DNA of 34,910 bases. Source: Betaproteobacteria bacterium (GTDB lineage: Bacteria > Pseudomonadota > Gammaproteobacteria > Burkholderiales > Burkholderiaceae_C). Below the pieces are notes generated by a model that was not told where the DNA came from, made no database searches, and saw only the letters and a program-made list of their open reading frames with translations. Positions 1-8,055 of the stretch are shown here, in pieces. Location of the stretch: assembly GCA_025358155.1 (NCBI GenBank), contig JANYKR010000220.1:1-34910 (forward strand), read 5' to 3'. Made by a program: the position numbers and the translations under genes. Positions within the stretch are counted from its first letter, which is position 1. Every line of letters starts with the position of its first letter.

Positions 1-288
1 GGGCGAGTCGATACTCTCCGCGATGGTTGACGTCGTGTATATCGACATGGAAACTGTTTTTCCAGACTTTTCTTTGCTGACTTTCTTTTCTAGAAAAGAA
101 AGTTAGTCGCCCGCCGGGGCGAATACCCGGCGCCGAATATCGAACGAAGGCAACACCCAGCAAAGCGTGCGCTGAAAACACCTGCGATGAACAGCAGCAA
201 CGAGCCGACATCAGTCATCGGGTCCGCGGCGCCTCAGCCGGCTCAAGTGCACTCCAACTTGCGCCAGCGCTCAAATGGCAGGTGGGGC
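1..288. other. Left-edge intergenic region
   Basis: No gene could be supported here. The first 110 bases are clearly richer in A+T than the rest of the window. A short open frame from base 2 to a TAG at 103-105 could be the tail of a gene entering from the left, but it resembles no family I recognise. The region also contains the palindromic element listed separately at 80-132 and the downstream flank of the acyltransferase gene on the minus strand. Confidence 0.5.
80..132. repeat. Two adjacent hairpins, candidate dispersed intergenic repeat
   Basis: Bases 80-103 form a perfect 24-bp palindrome (each arm 12 bases, left arm ACTTTCTTTTCT). It is followed by a second inverted repeat, CGCCGGG at 112-118 and CCCGGCG at 126-132 with a 7-base loop. 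An AT-rich perfect palindrome next to a GC-rich hairpin is typical of intergenic repeat families or bidirectional terminators. That it is repeated elsewhere in the genome is inference. Confidence 0.55.
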
Positions 289-879
289 TCAGCAAGCATC
301 AACCTGCCGCCAGTTCTTGCCCTTGAACGGGCCGTACCAGGCCTTGATGGCGGCCATGTCGGCTTCGACGTTGCCGGTGGGCTGGAACACCGGGCCGATG
401 CCGCTGAGCTTGCGCGGGTAGTCGAGGTAGGTCATCACGATGGGCACGCCGGCTTGTTGGGCGATCCAGTAGAAGCCGGTCTTCCAGCGCTGGGTCTTGC
501 CGCGGGTGCCTTCGGGCGACACCACCAGCAAGATATCACCGGGTGCGTCGCGGATGGCCTGAGCTGAGGCGGCGACCAGATTGCTGGACGCCGCGCGGTT
601 GACTGGAATGCCGCCCAGCCAGCGCATCAGCGGGCCGAATGGGAAGCGGAAGATCTGCGCCTTGCCCATCCACTGCACGTTGAGCCGCAACGCAAACGCG
701 ACCATCAGCAGATAGGGCAGGTCCCAGTTGCTGGTGTGGGGTGCGGCGATCAGCACGCACTTGGGGCAGTCTGCGGGCAATTGGCCGTCCAGCGTCCAGC
801 CGCTGGCGCGCAGAAAGGCGACGGACAGGCCGCGCAGCACGGTGTTGAGACCAGGAGTGGTGAACAGGGTGCGGTGCAT
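289..879 (-). CDS. PlsC-like lysophospholipid acyltransferase family protein
   Basis: A 196-residue protein of the glycerolipid acyltransferase (PlsC/LPLAT) superfamily, which transfers an acyl chain to a lysolipid or related acceptor at the inner membrane. The catalytic HX4D motif is visible as H48-T-S-N-W-D53, and the substrate-phosphate motif appears as SPEGTR at 121-126. The interval between the two motifs is normal. The protein is shorter than typical PlsC (about 240 residues) and lacks an obvious N-terminal membrane anchor, so it belongs to the compact soluble or peripheral branch, and its substrate cannot be assigned. The ATG at 879 is chosen because family-like sequence begins there. 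An in-frame ATG at 927 would add 16 Pro/Arg-rich residues, and neither start has a good ribosome binding site. It stands alone, divergent from the TRAP genes. Confidence 0.85.
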   Translation of the reverse strand: MHRTLFTTPGLNTVLRGLSVAFLRASGWTLDGQLPADCPKCVLIAAPHTSNWDLPYLLMVAFALRLNVQWMGKAQIFRFPFGPLMRWLGGIPVNRAASSNLVAASAQAIRDAPGDILLVVSPEGTRGKTQRWKTGFYWIAQQAGVPIVMTYLDYPRKLSGIGPVFQPTGNVEADMAAIKAWYGPFKGKNWRQVDAC

Positions 880-1403
880 GCGGCAGGTGCGCCGCAGTGC
901 GACGCTCGGAGGGCCCGGGGGCCGCATTGTCGGGGGCCGGTCGGGTTGCAGCGAACGCTTGCAGCGCAGGCTTGCAGCGCAGGCTTGCAGCGGACGCTTG
1001 AGCGTAGGCTTGCTGCGATCTTGTTGGTGCAGTGTCGGGTGCCGGACGGCGCAGCGCTTGCCGAGCGTCTGCCCGGCAGATCGGACCTACATCAGCTGAC
1101 TGGGCGTGGCAGCGGCCCAGGCAGGCGCGCTGATGGCGGGCGGCGCTGCGCCCTCGACCGGCGGCGCGGCGGGCTCGGCAGGTGAATGTGTGACCTGTCT
1201 CACGGCCCACGCACGGAGCCGCCGGCCGATTTGCCGACGCGCTGGTGGCCGGCACAGCGCCTGAGGCCCGGCGCGCTGGGCCAGCCCTTGCGCGATTGCC
1301 GCCGTTGCTGCCGGCTCGGCGTTGCGCAGATGCAGCAAAATGCGCCACTGCGCGCGGTGGCTTGTCCTGCCCACTGCAACCCTCAATGCCCAGGAGAACC
1401 GCC
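880..1403. other. Long intergenic region upstream of dctP
   Basis: About 520 bases separate the divergent acyltransferase and dctP genes. Reading frames on both strands give only Arg/Pro/Ala-rich translations with no recognisable domain, so I treat them as artefacts of high GC. The segment holds the 13-bp tandem repeat at 958-996 and should contain the promoters of both flanking genes, although I see no convincing -35/-10 pair. The dctP ribosome binding site AGGAGA lies at its right end (1392-1397). Confidence 0.5.
958..996. repeat. 13-bp tandem repeat, about three copies
   Basis: The unit CTTGCAGCGCAGG starts at 958 and 971. A third copy starting at 984 matches for its first nine bases. Degenerate relatives continue to about 1016. 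The repeat is non-coding and lies between divergent genes. Confidence 0.7.
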
Positions 1404-2441
1404 ATGTCCTTGCCGCGCCTGTTTGCCCCTCGTCCCCTGATCGCCTGGGCCACCTTGGCCGCCGCCGGGCTGGCCGTGCCGGCCAGCGCGCAAACCGTGC
1501 TGACGCTGTCGTCCTGGGTGCCGCCTTCGCACATCCTGAGCGAGACCCAGAAGGACTGGTGCGCCCAACTGGAGCAAAAGGTGCCGGGCAAGGTCAAGTG
1601 CAACGTGCTGCCGCGTGCGGTGTCTGCCCCGCCGGGCACCTTCGACGCGGTGCGCAACGGCCTGGCGGATGTGTCGTTCACGGTGCATGGCTACACGCCG
1701 GGGCGGTTCGTCACCACCCAGCTGGCCGAGTTCCCGTTCATGGGCAATTCGTCCGAGGTCACCTCGGTGGCTTTTCATCGGATTTTTGCCAAGTACCCGG
1801 CGATTGCCGAGGAGCACAAGGGCGTCAAGGTGCTGGCGGTGTTCACCCACGGGCCGGGCATGGCCTTCAACACCAAGAAGCCGGTGAGCAAGGTCGAGGA
1901 CCTGGCCGGGTTGAAATGGCGTGTCGGTGGCGGCATGGTCAACGAGATCGCCAAGTCACTGGGCATGAATGCCACGCTCAAGCCGTCGACCGAGAACTAT
2001 GAACTGCTGTCGACCGGGGTGATGGACGGCACGCTGTTCCCGGCCGAATCGGTCGAGGCCTTCAAGATCGACAAGGTGGTGCGGTATGCCACCACCTTTC
2101 CGGGTGGGCTGTACAACACCAGCTTTGTCTTCATGATGAACCAGGCCAAGTACGACGCGATGCCGGCTGAGGTCAAGAAGGCGGTGGACGAGTTGTCGGG
2201 CGAGTTTGCCGCCCGGATGTTGGGCCGGGGCTGGGACAAGGTGGACCGTCGAGGCATGGCCTTCATGCAGGCATCGGGCGTGGCCTTCACCGCTGCCGAT
2301 CCGGCCTTTGTCGCCGCCATCAAGGCCAAGACCTCGGGCCTGGAAGAGGCCTGGGCCAAGGCCGCCGAGGCCAAGGGGCTCAAGGACGCCAAGAAGGTGC
2401 TGGCCGAGTACCGCGCCGAGATCCGCAAGCTGGAGAAGTGA
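1404..2441 (+). CDS. dctP: TRAP transporter substrate-binding protein, DctP family
   Basis: The periplasmic receptor of a tripartite ATP-independent periplasmic (TRAP) transporter, which captures an organic acid and hands it to the DctQM membrane complex. The 345-residue product starts with a clear Sec signal peptide: Arg residues at 5 and 10, a hydrophobic core, and probable cleavage after ASA at 29. The mature part opens with the TLSSWVPPSH segment typical of the family, and GLKWRV contains the conserved Arg that clamps the ligand carboxylate. The ATG at 1404 is preceded by AGGAGA with 6-base spacing, so upstream in-frame starts are rejected. The stop codon is followed at once by a stem-loop and then dctQ, the usual P-Q-M order. 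The substrate is not predictable from sequence alone: C4-dicarboxylate is only the family default, and other organic acids are equally possible. Confidence 0.93.
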   Translation: MSLPRLFAPRPLIAWATLAAAGLAVPASAQTVLTLSSWVPPSHILSETQKDWCAQLEQKVPGKVKCNVLPRAVSAPPGTFDAVRNGLADVSFTVHGYTPGRFVTTQLAEFPFMGNSSEVTSVAFHRIFAKYPAIAEEHKGVKVLAVFTHGPGMAFNTKKPVSKVEDLAGLKWRVGGGMVNEIAKSLGMNATLKPSTENYELLSTGVMDGTLFPAESVEAFKIDKVVRYATTFPGGLYNTSFVFMMNQAKYDAMPAEVKKAVDELSGEFAARMLGRGWDKVDRRGMAFMQASGVAFTAADPAFVAAIKAKTSGLEEAWAKAAEAKGLKDAKKVLAEYRAEIRKLEK

Positions 2442-2468
2442 AGCCCCGGCCGGGCCGGTACCGGGCTT
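2441..2468 (+). promoter_or_regulatory. Stem-loop directly after dctP stop
   Basis: AAGCCCCGG at 2441-2449 pairs with CCGGGCTT at 2461-2468 (one bulged C), with a GC-rich loop. No T-run follows, so it is not a standard terminator. In binding-protein transporter operons such a structure commonly protects the 3' end of the receptor mRNA and raises receptor over permease levels. That role here is inference. Confidence 0.45.
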
Positions 2469-2490
2469 GTGCTTGCCCTTCCGCCGACTG

Positions 2491-2550
2491 GCCCGGGTTG
2501 GCCCTTGTTTGCCCTTGTTTGCCCCTGTTGGCCCATGTTTGCCGGCTTTG
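2491..2550 (+). repeat. 10-bp tandem repeat in the dctP-dctQ spacer
   Basis: Successive 10-base blocks starting at 2491, 2501, 2511, 2521, 2531 and 2541 follow the pattern GCCCNNGTTK. The blocks at 2501 and 2511 are identical (GCCCTTGTTT) and the first and last are more diverged. The period matches one helical turn. It is not translated if dctQ starts at 2594. Confidence 0.75.
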
Positions 2551-2593
2551 ACCCGGATTGCCCTGCATCGACCCGCCCTCGGAGCCTCAGAAC

Positions 2594-3109
2594 TTGAAAC
2601 GTCTGCTCGATGCTTTGTGCGGCCTGCTGGCCGCAGTGGCGCTGTTTGCCATCATGCTGCTGACCCTGGTGGATGTGCTGGGGCGCAAGTTGCTGAGCCA
2701 GTCGGTGCCGGGCTCGCTCGAGCTGACCGAGCTGCTGATGGTGGTGGTGATCTTTGCTGCGCTGCCGCTGGTCAGCCTGCACCACGAGCATGTCGCGTTC
2801 GACTCGCTGGACGCGCTGCTGCCGGCCTGGCTGCGCCGGGTGCAGCGCTGGCTGGTCGAGTTGCTGTGCGCGGCCGCGCTGGCCGGCCTGGCCTGGCTGA
2901 TGTGGGACAAGGCGGCGCAGTTGGCCAGCTACGGCGACACCACCGCCCAGCTCAAACTGCCGCTGGGCCCGTTTGTGCGCCTGATGAGCCTGCTCTGCGG
3001 CCTGAGCGCGCTGATGCATTTGCTGCTGCTGATCCGCCCGCTGGACGACGAGGCGGCTGAACTGGCTGCGCAAGCCGATAGCCCACCCATTGGCGGCGGC
3101 GCCACATGA
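2594..3109 (+). CDS. dctQ: TRAP transporter small permease, DctQ family
   Basis: The small integral membrane subunit of the TRAP transporter, about 171 residues with four predicted membrane segments. The first is the stretch around LLAAVALFAIMLLTLVDV, which includes the family-typical D-V-x-GRK turn, and later ones lie around LMVVVIFAALPLV, LCAAALAGLAWLM and LMSLLCGLSALMHLLLL. I chose the TTG at 2594 as start: GGAG sits at 2581-2584 with nine bases of spacing, and the sequence from there (L/M-K-R-L-L-D-A-L-C) reads like a normal DctQ N-terminus. A longer TTG start at 2558 has no ribosome binding site. The stop overlaps the dctM start in an ATGA at 3106-3109, indicating translational coupling. 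Confidence 0.9.
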   Translation: MKRLLDALCGLLAAVALFAIMLLTLVDVLGRKLLSQSVPGSLELTELLMVVVIFAALPLVSLHHEHVAFDSLDALLPAWLRRVQRWLVELLCAAALAGLAWLMWDKAAQLASYGDTTAQLKLPLGPFVRLMSLLCGLSALMHLLLLIRPLDDEAAELAAQADSPPIGGGAT

Positions 3110-4398
3110 CCGAGGCGCTGCTCGGCTTTGCCGCCGTGTTTGTGCTGGCGCTGCTGCGGGTGCCGCTGGCTTTTGCGATGGGTTTGGTCGGTTTTGCCGG
3201 CCTGGGCCTGCTGCGCGGCTGGGGCCCGACAGCAGCATCCGCCGCCCAGGTGGTGTTTGACACCGGCTTTGCCTACACCTTGTCGGTGGTGCCACTGTTC
3301 ATCCTGATGGGCAATTTTGTCGCGCGGGCGGGGCTGGCGCATGAGCTGTTTCGCGCCGCCTTTGCCTTTGTCGGCCACCGCAAGGGCGGCCTGGCGCATG
3401 CCACCATCATCGCCTGCGCCGGTTTTGGCGCGATCTGCGGCTCGTCGATCGCTACCGCCGCAACCATGACCAAGGTGGCCTACCCGTCGATGAAAAAGCT
3501 CGGCTACGCCGACTTTCTTTCGACCGGCGTGATCGCGGCCGGCGGCACGCTGGGCATCATGATCCCGCCGTCCACCATCATGGTGATCTACGGCATCGTC
3601 ACCGAGACCCACATCGGCAAGTTGTTTGCCGCCGGCGTGGTGCCCGGCCTGCTCTGCGCGGGTCTGTTGATGGCCGGCGTGGCTGTCATCATCCGCCGCC
3701 ACCCCGGTGCCGGCCCGGCCGGCGAACGGGTGGCCTGGCCCGAGCGCTGGGCCGCGCTGCGCGGCATCTGGGGCGTGGCGCTGTTGGTGGCGCTGGTGCT
3801 GGGCGGCATCTACGGCGGTTGGTTCACCGCCACCGAGGGCGCGGGCATTGGCGCCTCGGGCGCGTTCGGCTTTGCGCTGCTGCGCGGCGCCCTGCCGCCG
3901 CGCGCCTTGCTGGCGGTACTGGCCGAGAGTGCCCGCACCACCGCGATGCTGTTTGCAATCCTGATCGCGGCGTCGATCTTTTCCAGTTTTGTCAACTACA
4001 CCAGCATGCCCACCGACTTGAAGGACGGCATCACCCGCCTGGGTTTGCCGCCCCTGCTGGTGATCGCCGCGATGATGGGGGTTTATGTGGTGCTCGGCAC
4101 CATCATGGAAGAGCTGACCATGGTGCTGCTGACGATCCCGGTGTTTTTTCCGGTGGTGACCCAGCTCGGCTTCGATCCGGTCTGGTTTGGCGTGCTGATC
4201 GTGCTGGTGGTGCAGGTCGGGCTGATCTCGCCACCGGTGGGCATGAACATGTTCGTGATGAACGCGCTGCTCAAGACCGTGCCGATGTCGCAGATATTTC
4301 GCGGCTCGGCGATTTTTTGCGTGCCACTGGTGCTGGGGCTGCTGCTGGTGCTGTTGTTCCCGGGGCTGGCGCTTTGGCTGCCGGGCTTCATGCGCTAG
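3106..4398 (+). CDS. dctM: TRAP transporter large permease, DctM family
   Basis: The large membrane subunit (430 residues) that carries substrate with sodium ions, a member of the ion transporter superfamily. It is strongly hydrophobic from end to end, with roughly a dozen membrane spans. The family hallmark segments are visible: the GFGAICGSSIATAATMTKVAYPSMKKLGY loop in the first half, GTLGIMIPPS, and the second inverted-repeat copy VGLISPPVGMNMFVMN near the C-terminus. The length matches standard DctM. It overlaps dctQ by four bases and completes the P-Q-M transporter. The gene ends convergently with msrQ, with 112 bases between them. A small inverted repeat (GGCAAT at 4439-4444, ATTGCC at 4449-4454) lies in that gap but has no T-run. 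Confidence 0.95.
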   Translation: MTEALLGFAAVFVLALLRVPLAFAMGLVGFAGLGLLRGWGPTAASAAQVVFDTGFAYTLSVVPLFILMGNFVARAGLAHELFRAAFAFVGHRKGGLAHATIIACAGFGAICGSSIATAATMTKVAYPSMKKLGYADFLSTGVIAAGGTLGIMIPPSTIMVIYGIVTETHIGKLFAAGVVPGLLCAGLLMAGVAVIIRRHPGAGPAGERVAWPERWAALRGIWGVALLVALVLGGIYGGWFTATEGAGIGASGAFGFALLRGALPPRALLAVLAESARTTAMLFAILIAASIFSSFVNYTSMPTDLKDGITRLGLPPLLVIAAMMGVYVVLGTIMEELTMVLLTIPVFFPVVTQLGFDPVWFGVLIVLVVQVGLISPPVGMNMFVMNALLKTVPMSQIFRGSAIFCVPLVLGLLLVLLFPGLALWLPGFMR

Positions 4399-4510
4399 GG
4401 CGGGTGTACCCGACACAACAGGCTGTGGCTTGGGTGCAGGCAATCGGCATTGCCATCGAGGCATCAGCCGCCCATCGCCGCCGGGCCAGCAGCCTGCTTG
4501 AAACGCCGGC

Positions 4511-5158
4511 TTAAGCGCCCTGGCGTTGCGGCCTGGCCGCTGGTTGCGGGGCGTTGAGGCGCTTGGGCCCAAACCGCCGCCACAGCCGCCAGCCCAGCAA
4601 CACCGTAACCACAGCCGCGTACACCGACCACTCGGCAAAGTTGTGCTTGGCCGCGCGCATCCAGAAAAAGTGCAGCAGGCCCAGCAGCACGATGGCGTAG
4701 ACGCTCTTGTGCAGTGCCTTCCAGCGTTTGGCGCCCAGCGCCTTGATGGCGCGGTTGAACGAGGTGGCCGCCAGCGGCGTCATCAGCAGCAAGGCCAGCG
4801 TACCGACCAGCACAAACGGGCGTTTCGGGATGTCGCGCACGATGTCGCCCCAGTCCAGGCCCATGTCCAGCCAGGCGTAGCTGAAAAAATGCAGCACGAC
4901 ATAGAAGTAGGTAAAAACCCCGAGCATGCGGCGCAAGCGGATCAGCGCAGTCCAGCCGGTCCAATCGCGCAAGGGGGTGATCGCCAGCGTCAGGCACAAA
5001 AAGCGCAGCACCCAGTCGCCGGTGCCTCGGATCAGCGCCTCGGCCGGATTGGCGCCCAGGGTGTTGGCCAGTGCGCCCCACAACAGATGGGCAAAGGGTA
5101 TCAAGGCCAGCCCGAACAGCAGCGGCTTGGCGGCGGGATGCAGCAGCAGTTTGTTCAT
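4511..5158 (-). CDS. msrQ: MsrQ, haem-binding membrane subunit of the MsrPQ system
   Basis: A 215-residue inner-membrane b-type haem protein (formerly YedZ) that takes electrons from the quinone pool or a flavin reductase and passes them to periplasmic MsrP. The ferric-reductase-like transmembrane core is clear, with about six hydrophobic helices. Candidate haem-ligand histidines lie within or beside helices, in FAHLLWG, VVLHFFSYAW, KALHKSVYAIV and LLHFFWMRA. The length is typical. The C-terminal tail after the last helix is Arg/Pro/Gln-rich and probably cytoplasmic. The gene lies 25 bases downstream of msrP on the same strand, the usual msrPQ arrangement, so co-transcription is expected. Confidence 0.93.
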   Translation of the reverse strand: MNKLLLHPAAKPLLFGLALIPFAHLLWGALANTLGANPAEALIRGTGDWVLRFLCLTLAITPLRDWTGWTALIRLRRMLGVFTYFYVVLHFFSYAWLDMGLDWGDIVRDIPKRPFVLVGTLALLLMTPLAATSFNRAIKALGAKRWKALHKSVYAIVLLGLLHFFWMRAAKHNFAEWSVYAAVVTVLLGWRLWRRFGPKRLNAPQPAARPQRQGA

Positions 5159-5183
5159 CGGGGCAAGCCGGCGGCTGGCCAGC

Positions 5184-6173
<990 letters not shown>

Positions 6174-6278
6174 GGGGGGGTTCCTGTAGGGATGCAGATA
6201 GGTCGATGAACAAACTCGAACCTTACGCGCAAGCCATGGGCCTGCGTTCCGCAGGGTCAGCCGGTGCGCTGCGGGATC

Positions 6279-6305
6279 AAAAAAAAGGCCGGTCAGTGAC
6301 CGGCC
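6279..6305 (-). terminator. Rho-independent terminator of the cytochrome c4 gene
   Basis: Read on the minus strand, an 8-bp perfect stem (GGCCGGTC / GACCGGCC) with a 3-base loop is followed by eight T residues. It lies 24 bases after the cytochrome stop codon and separates that gene from msrP. Confidence 0.92.
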
Positions 6306-6329
6306 CGGGCAGGCGAGGAGCGGACGGTA

Positions 6330-6956
6330 TCAGCGCAGGCCGGCCACGTAGTCGGCCACGGCCTTGATCTCCAGGTCGCTCATGCGGGCGGCGATTCCCG
6401 TCATCTGGGCCGAGTTGGCGCGTGCGCCAGACCGGAAGCTGACCAATTGCGCCTCGGCATAGTCGGCGTGTTGACCGCCCAGGCGCGGGTATTGCGCGGG
6501 GATGCCGGCGCCGGTTGGGCTGTGGCAGCCGGCGCAGGCGGGCACTTGCTTGGCGGCGATGCCACCGCGGTAGATTTTTTCGCCCAGCGCAACCGTGTCC
6601 TTGCTCTTGGCAAAGCCCGGTTTGGCTTGCTTGCTGGCGTAAAACGCGGCGACGTTTTTCATGTCGTCTTCGCTCAGCAGGCCGGCCATGCCTGCCATGA
6701 CGGCATTGACCCGCTTGCCGGCCTTGAACTCGGTCAGTTGCTTGACCAGGTACTCGGCATGTTGGCCTTGCAGGATCGGGTTGGCGGGGCTGCCGCGTGA
6801 GCCGTCGGCGGTGTGGCAGGCGGCACACACCTGGGTCGATTTTTCCTGGCCCTTGGCCAGGTCAGGCTTGGCCGCAGCTTTGGTTTCAGAAGCAAAGGCC
6901 GAACCGGCGCTAACCGAGATCAGGGCCGACAGTGTCAGGGCGAGCAGCGACTTCAT
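6330..6956 (-). CDS. Cytochrome c4, dihaem c-type cytochrome
   Basis: A 208-residue periplasmic electron carrier with two covalently bound haems. The Sec signal peptide covers about residues 1-22 (cleavage near SAFA). The two CXXCH haem-attachment sites are C44-A-A-C-H48 and C141-A-G-C-H145. Each lies in a half of similar architecture (repeated QGQHAEYL / GGQHADYA segments), which is the internal duplication that defines cytochrome c4. Methionine axial-ligand candidates occur in MAGMAGLLSEDDM and MTGIAARMSD. Such cytochromes usually link the bc1 complex to terminal oxidases. The gene is divergent from engB and is followed by its own terminator, so its closeness to msrPQ need not imply joint function. 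Confidence 0.94.
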   Translation of the reverse strand: MKSLLALTLSALISVSAGSAFASETKAAAKPDLAKGQEKSTQVCAACHTADGSRGSPANPILQGQHAEYLVKQLTEFKAGKRVNAVMAGMAGLLSEDDMKNVAAFYASKQAKPGFAKSKDTVALGEKIYRGGIAAKQVPACAGCHSPTGAGIPAQYPRLGGQHADYAEAQLVSFRSGARANSAQMTGIAARMSDLEIKAVADYVAGLR

Positions 6957-7092
6957 GTCGTGAAACCTTGGAATGAACAGACTGGAGGCGCTCTGCGTTG
7001 GCCCGCAGGTTGCGGGACGAAGCTGGCGGCATGGAGCCTGAGGATGAAGATAAGGATGAGAAGCTTGACAGGCGGAGTAAACCCGTCGATTT

Positions 7093-7098
7093 TACAAT
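7093..7098 (+). promoter_or_regulatory. Putative -10 hexamer just upstream of engB
   Basis: TACAAT ends five bases before the engB ATG. If used, transcription would start at or near the initiation codon and give a leaderless mRNA. A TTGACA at 7065-7070 is 22 bases away, too far to act as a standard -35 partner, so the assignment is tentative. Confidence 0.4.
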
Positions 7099-7103
7099 GC
7101 TCC

Positions 7104-8021
7104 ATGAACTCAAGCGCCAAAACACGGGGCAATGACTCCGATATCCCCTCTGACCCCGCGGTTCGCGAGGCCTTGGCCTGGACGCAAAGCGCCCGTTTCT
7201 TGACCACCGCCAGCCTGCTGTCGCAGTTGCCGGACTCTGATTTGCCCGAAGTGGCCTTTGTCGGGCGCAGCAATGCCGGCAAATCCACTGCCATCAACAC
7301 CCTGGCCCAGCACCGGCGGCTGGCGTTTGCGTCAAAGACGCCGGGCCGCACCCAGCACATCAACCTGTTCGACCTGGGCCCGCTGGGTGCAGCCGATGGG
7401 CGCTGGGCCGACCTGCCGGGCTACGGCTACGCGGCAGTGGCGCGCGGCGCCAAACTGCGCTGGCAGCAGGTGATGGCCGACTACCTGGCAATGCGCCATG
7501 TGCTGGCCGGTATCGTGATGCTTGTCGATTGCCGGCACGGCTTCACCCCGCTCGACCAGCAGTTGCTCGACTTTGTGGCCGAGCGGGTGGGCCGGGGCGA
7601 GGTGCGCCTGCTGGTGCTGCTGACCAAGGCCGACAAGCTCAACCGCAACCAGCAGGCGCGGGCGCTGGCACAGGCGCAGAAGGCGCTGGGCGAGCTGGCC
7701 ACCGATGCGTCCGACATCAGCGTGTCGCTGTTCTCGGCCTTGTCGCGCCAGGGCCTGGGCGATGCGGCCTTGACTTTGCGGCAATGGCAGCAGACGCCGG
7801 CTGGCCAGCCGGATGCGGGTGCGCCGCCCGATGCGCCGCCCGATGCGCCGCCCGATGCGCCGCCCGATGCGCTCGGCGACGCGCCGCAGGATGCGCAGGA
7901 CATCACATCGGCCGCGCCGCACAACCCGCCACAGAACCCGCCACAGAACCCGCCACAGAACCCGCCGCAGAACCCGCCGCAGAACCCGCCGCAGAACCCG
8001 CCACCGCTGTCGCCCGCTTGA
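7104..8021 (+). CDS. engB: EngB/YihA/YsxC ribosome-biogenesis GTPase with repetitive C-terminal tail
   Basis: A TRAFAC-class GTPase needed for maturation of the large ribosomal subunit. All G-motifs are visible: G1 GRSNAGKS at 54-61, G2 Thr near 83 in TPGRTQ, G3 DLPG at 103-106, G4 TKAD at 174-177 and G5 SA at 211-212. The conserved G domain ends near residue 230, where ordinary family members stop or nearly stop. This protein continues for about 75 residues of Pro/Asp/Ala then Pro/Gln/Asn low complexity encoded by tandem DNA repeats, for a total of 305 residues. The ATG at 7104 is chosen because family-like N-terminal sequence follows. It has no Shine-Dalgarno sequence, and the -10-like element is unusually close. 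The gene is divergent from cytochrome c4 and 34 bases upstream of the hydrolase gene. Confidence 0.94.
   Translation: MNSSAKTRGNDSDIPSDPAVREALAWTQSARFLTTASLLSQLPDSDLPEVAFVGRSNAGKSTAINTLAQHRRLAFASKTPGRTQHINLFDLGPLGAADGRWADLPGYGYAAVARGAKLRWQQVMADYLAMRHVLAGIVMLVDCRHGFTPLDQQLLDFVAERVGRGEVRLLVLLTKADKLNRNQQARALAQAQKALGELATDASDISVSLFSALSRQGLGDAALTLRQWQQTPAGQPDAGAPPDAPPDAPPDAPPDALGDAPQDAQDITSAAPHNPPQNPPQNPPQNPPQNPPQNPPQNPPPLSPA
7830..8003 (+). repeat. Two 12-bp coding tandem repeats in the engB tail
   Basis: The first array has three exact copies of GATGCGCCGCCC (7830-7865, encoding DAPP) plus partial flanking units. The second starts at 7923 and has six full units of AACCCGCCRCAG (three with A, three with G) and a final partial unit ending at 8003, encoding seven NPP steps joined by Q. 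Both units are multiples of three, so copy-number change would keep the frame. Confidence 0.9.
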
Positions 8022-8055
8022 CGACCGGACCGGCAGCGCGGCCGCACACTGTGGC

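Noticed and set aside
536..1681. Minus-strand frame spanning the acyltransferase start and the dctP start
   Set aside because: Arg/Ala-rich composition, and it overlaps two genes supported by motifs and a ribosome binding site.
1404..4398. TRAP transporter as a dedicated C4-dicarboxylate system
   Set aside because: The receptor sequence alone does not define the ligand and no catabolic genes adjoin it, so only the family is claimed.
4439..4454. Bidirectional terminator between dctM and msrQ
   Set aside because: The 6-bp inverted repeat has no T-run on either strand and is too weak to call.
2929..4638. Long open frame on the minus strand opposite dctM
   Set aside because: Its translation is His/Arg/Gln-rich without any domain and lies wholly opposite a certain DctM. 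It is a product of high third-position GC.
7065..7098. TTGACA with TACAAT as a standard sigma-70 promoter for engB
   Set aside because: The spacing is 22 bases, outside the usable 15-19 range, so the two hexamers are not accepted as a pair.
7829..8003. Possible CRISPR-like array
   Set aside because: Units are 12 bp and contiguous with no spacers, and they translate in frame as a Pro-rich tail. It is a coding minisatellite.
7481..8047. Minus-strand frame with CGGF repeats opposite the engB tail
   Set aside because: The Cys-Gly-Gly-Phe repeat is only the reverse reading of the engB NPPQ array. There is no ribosome binding site or family signature.
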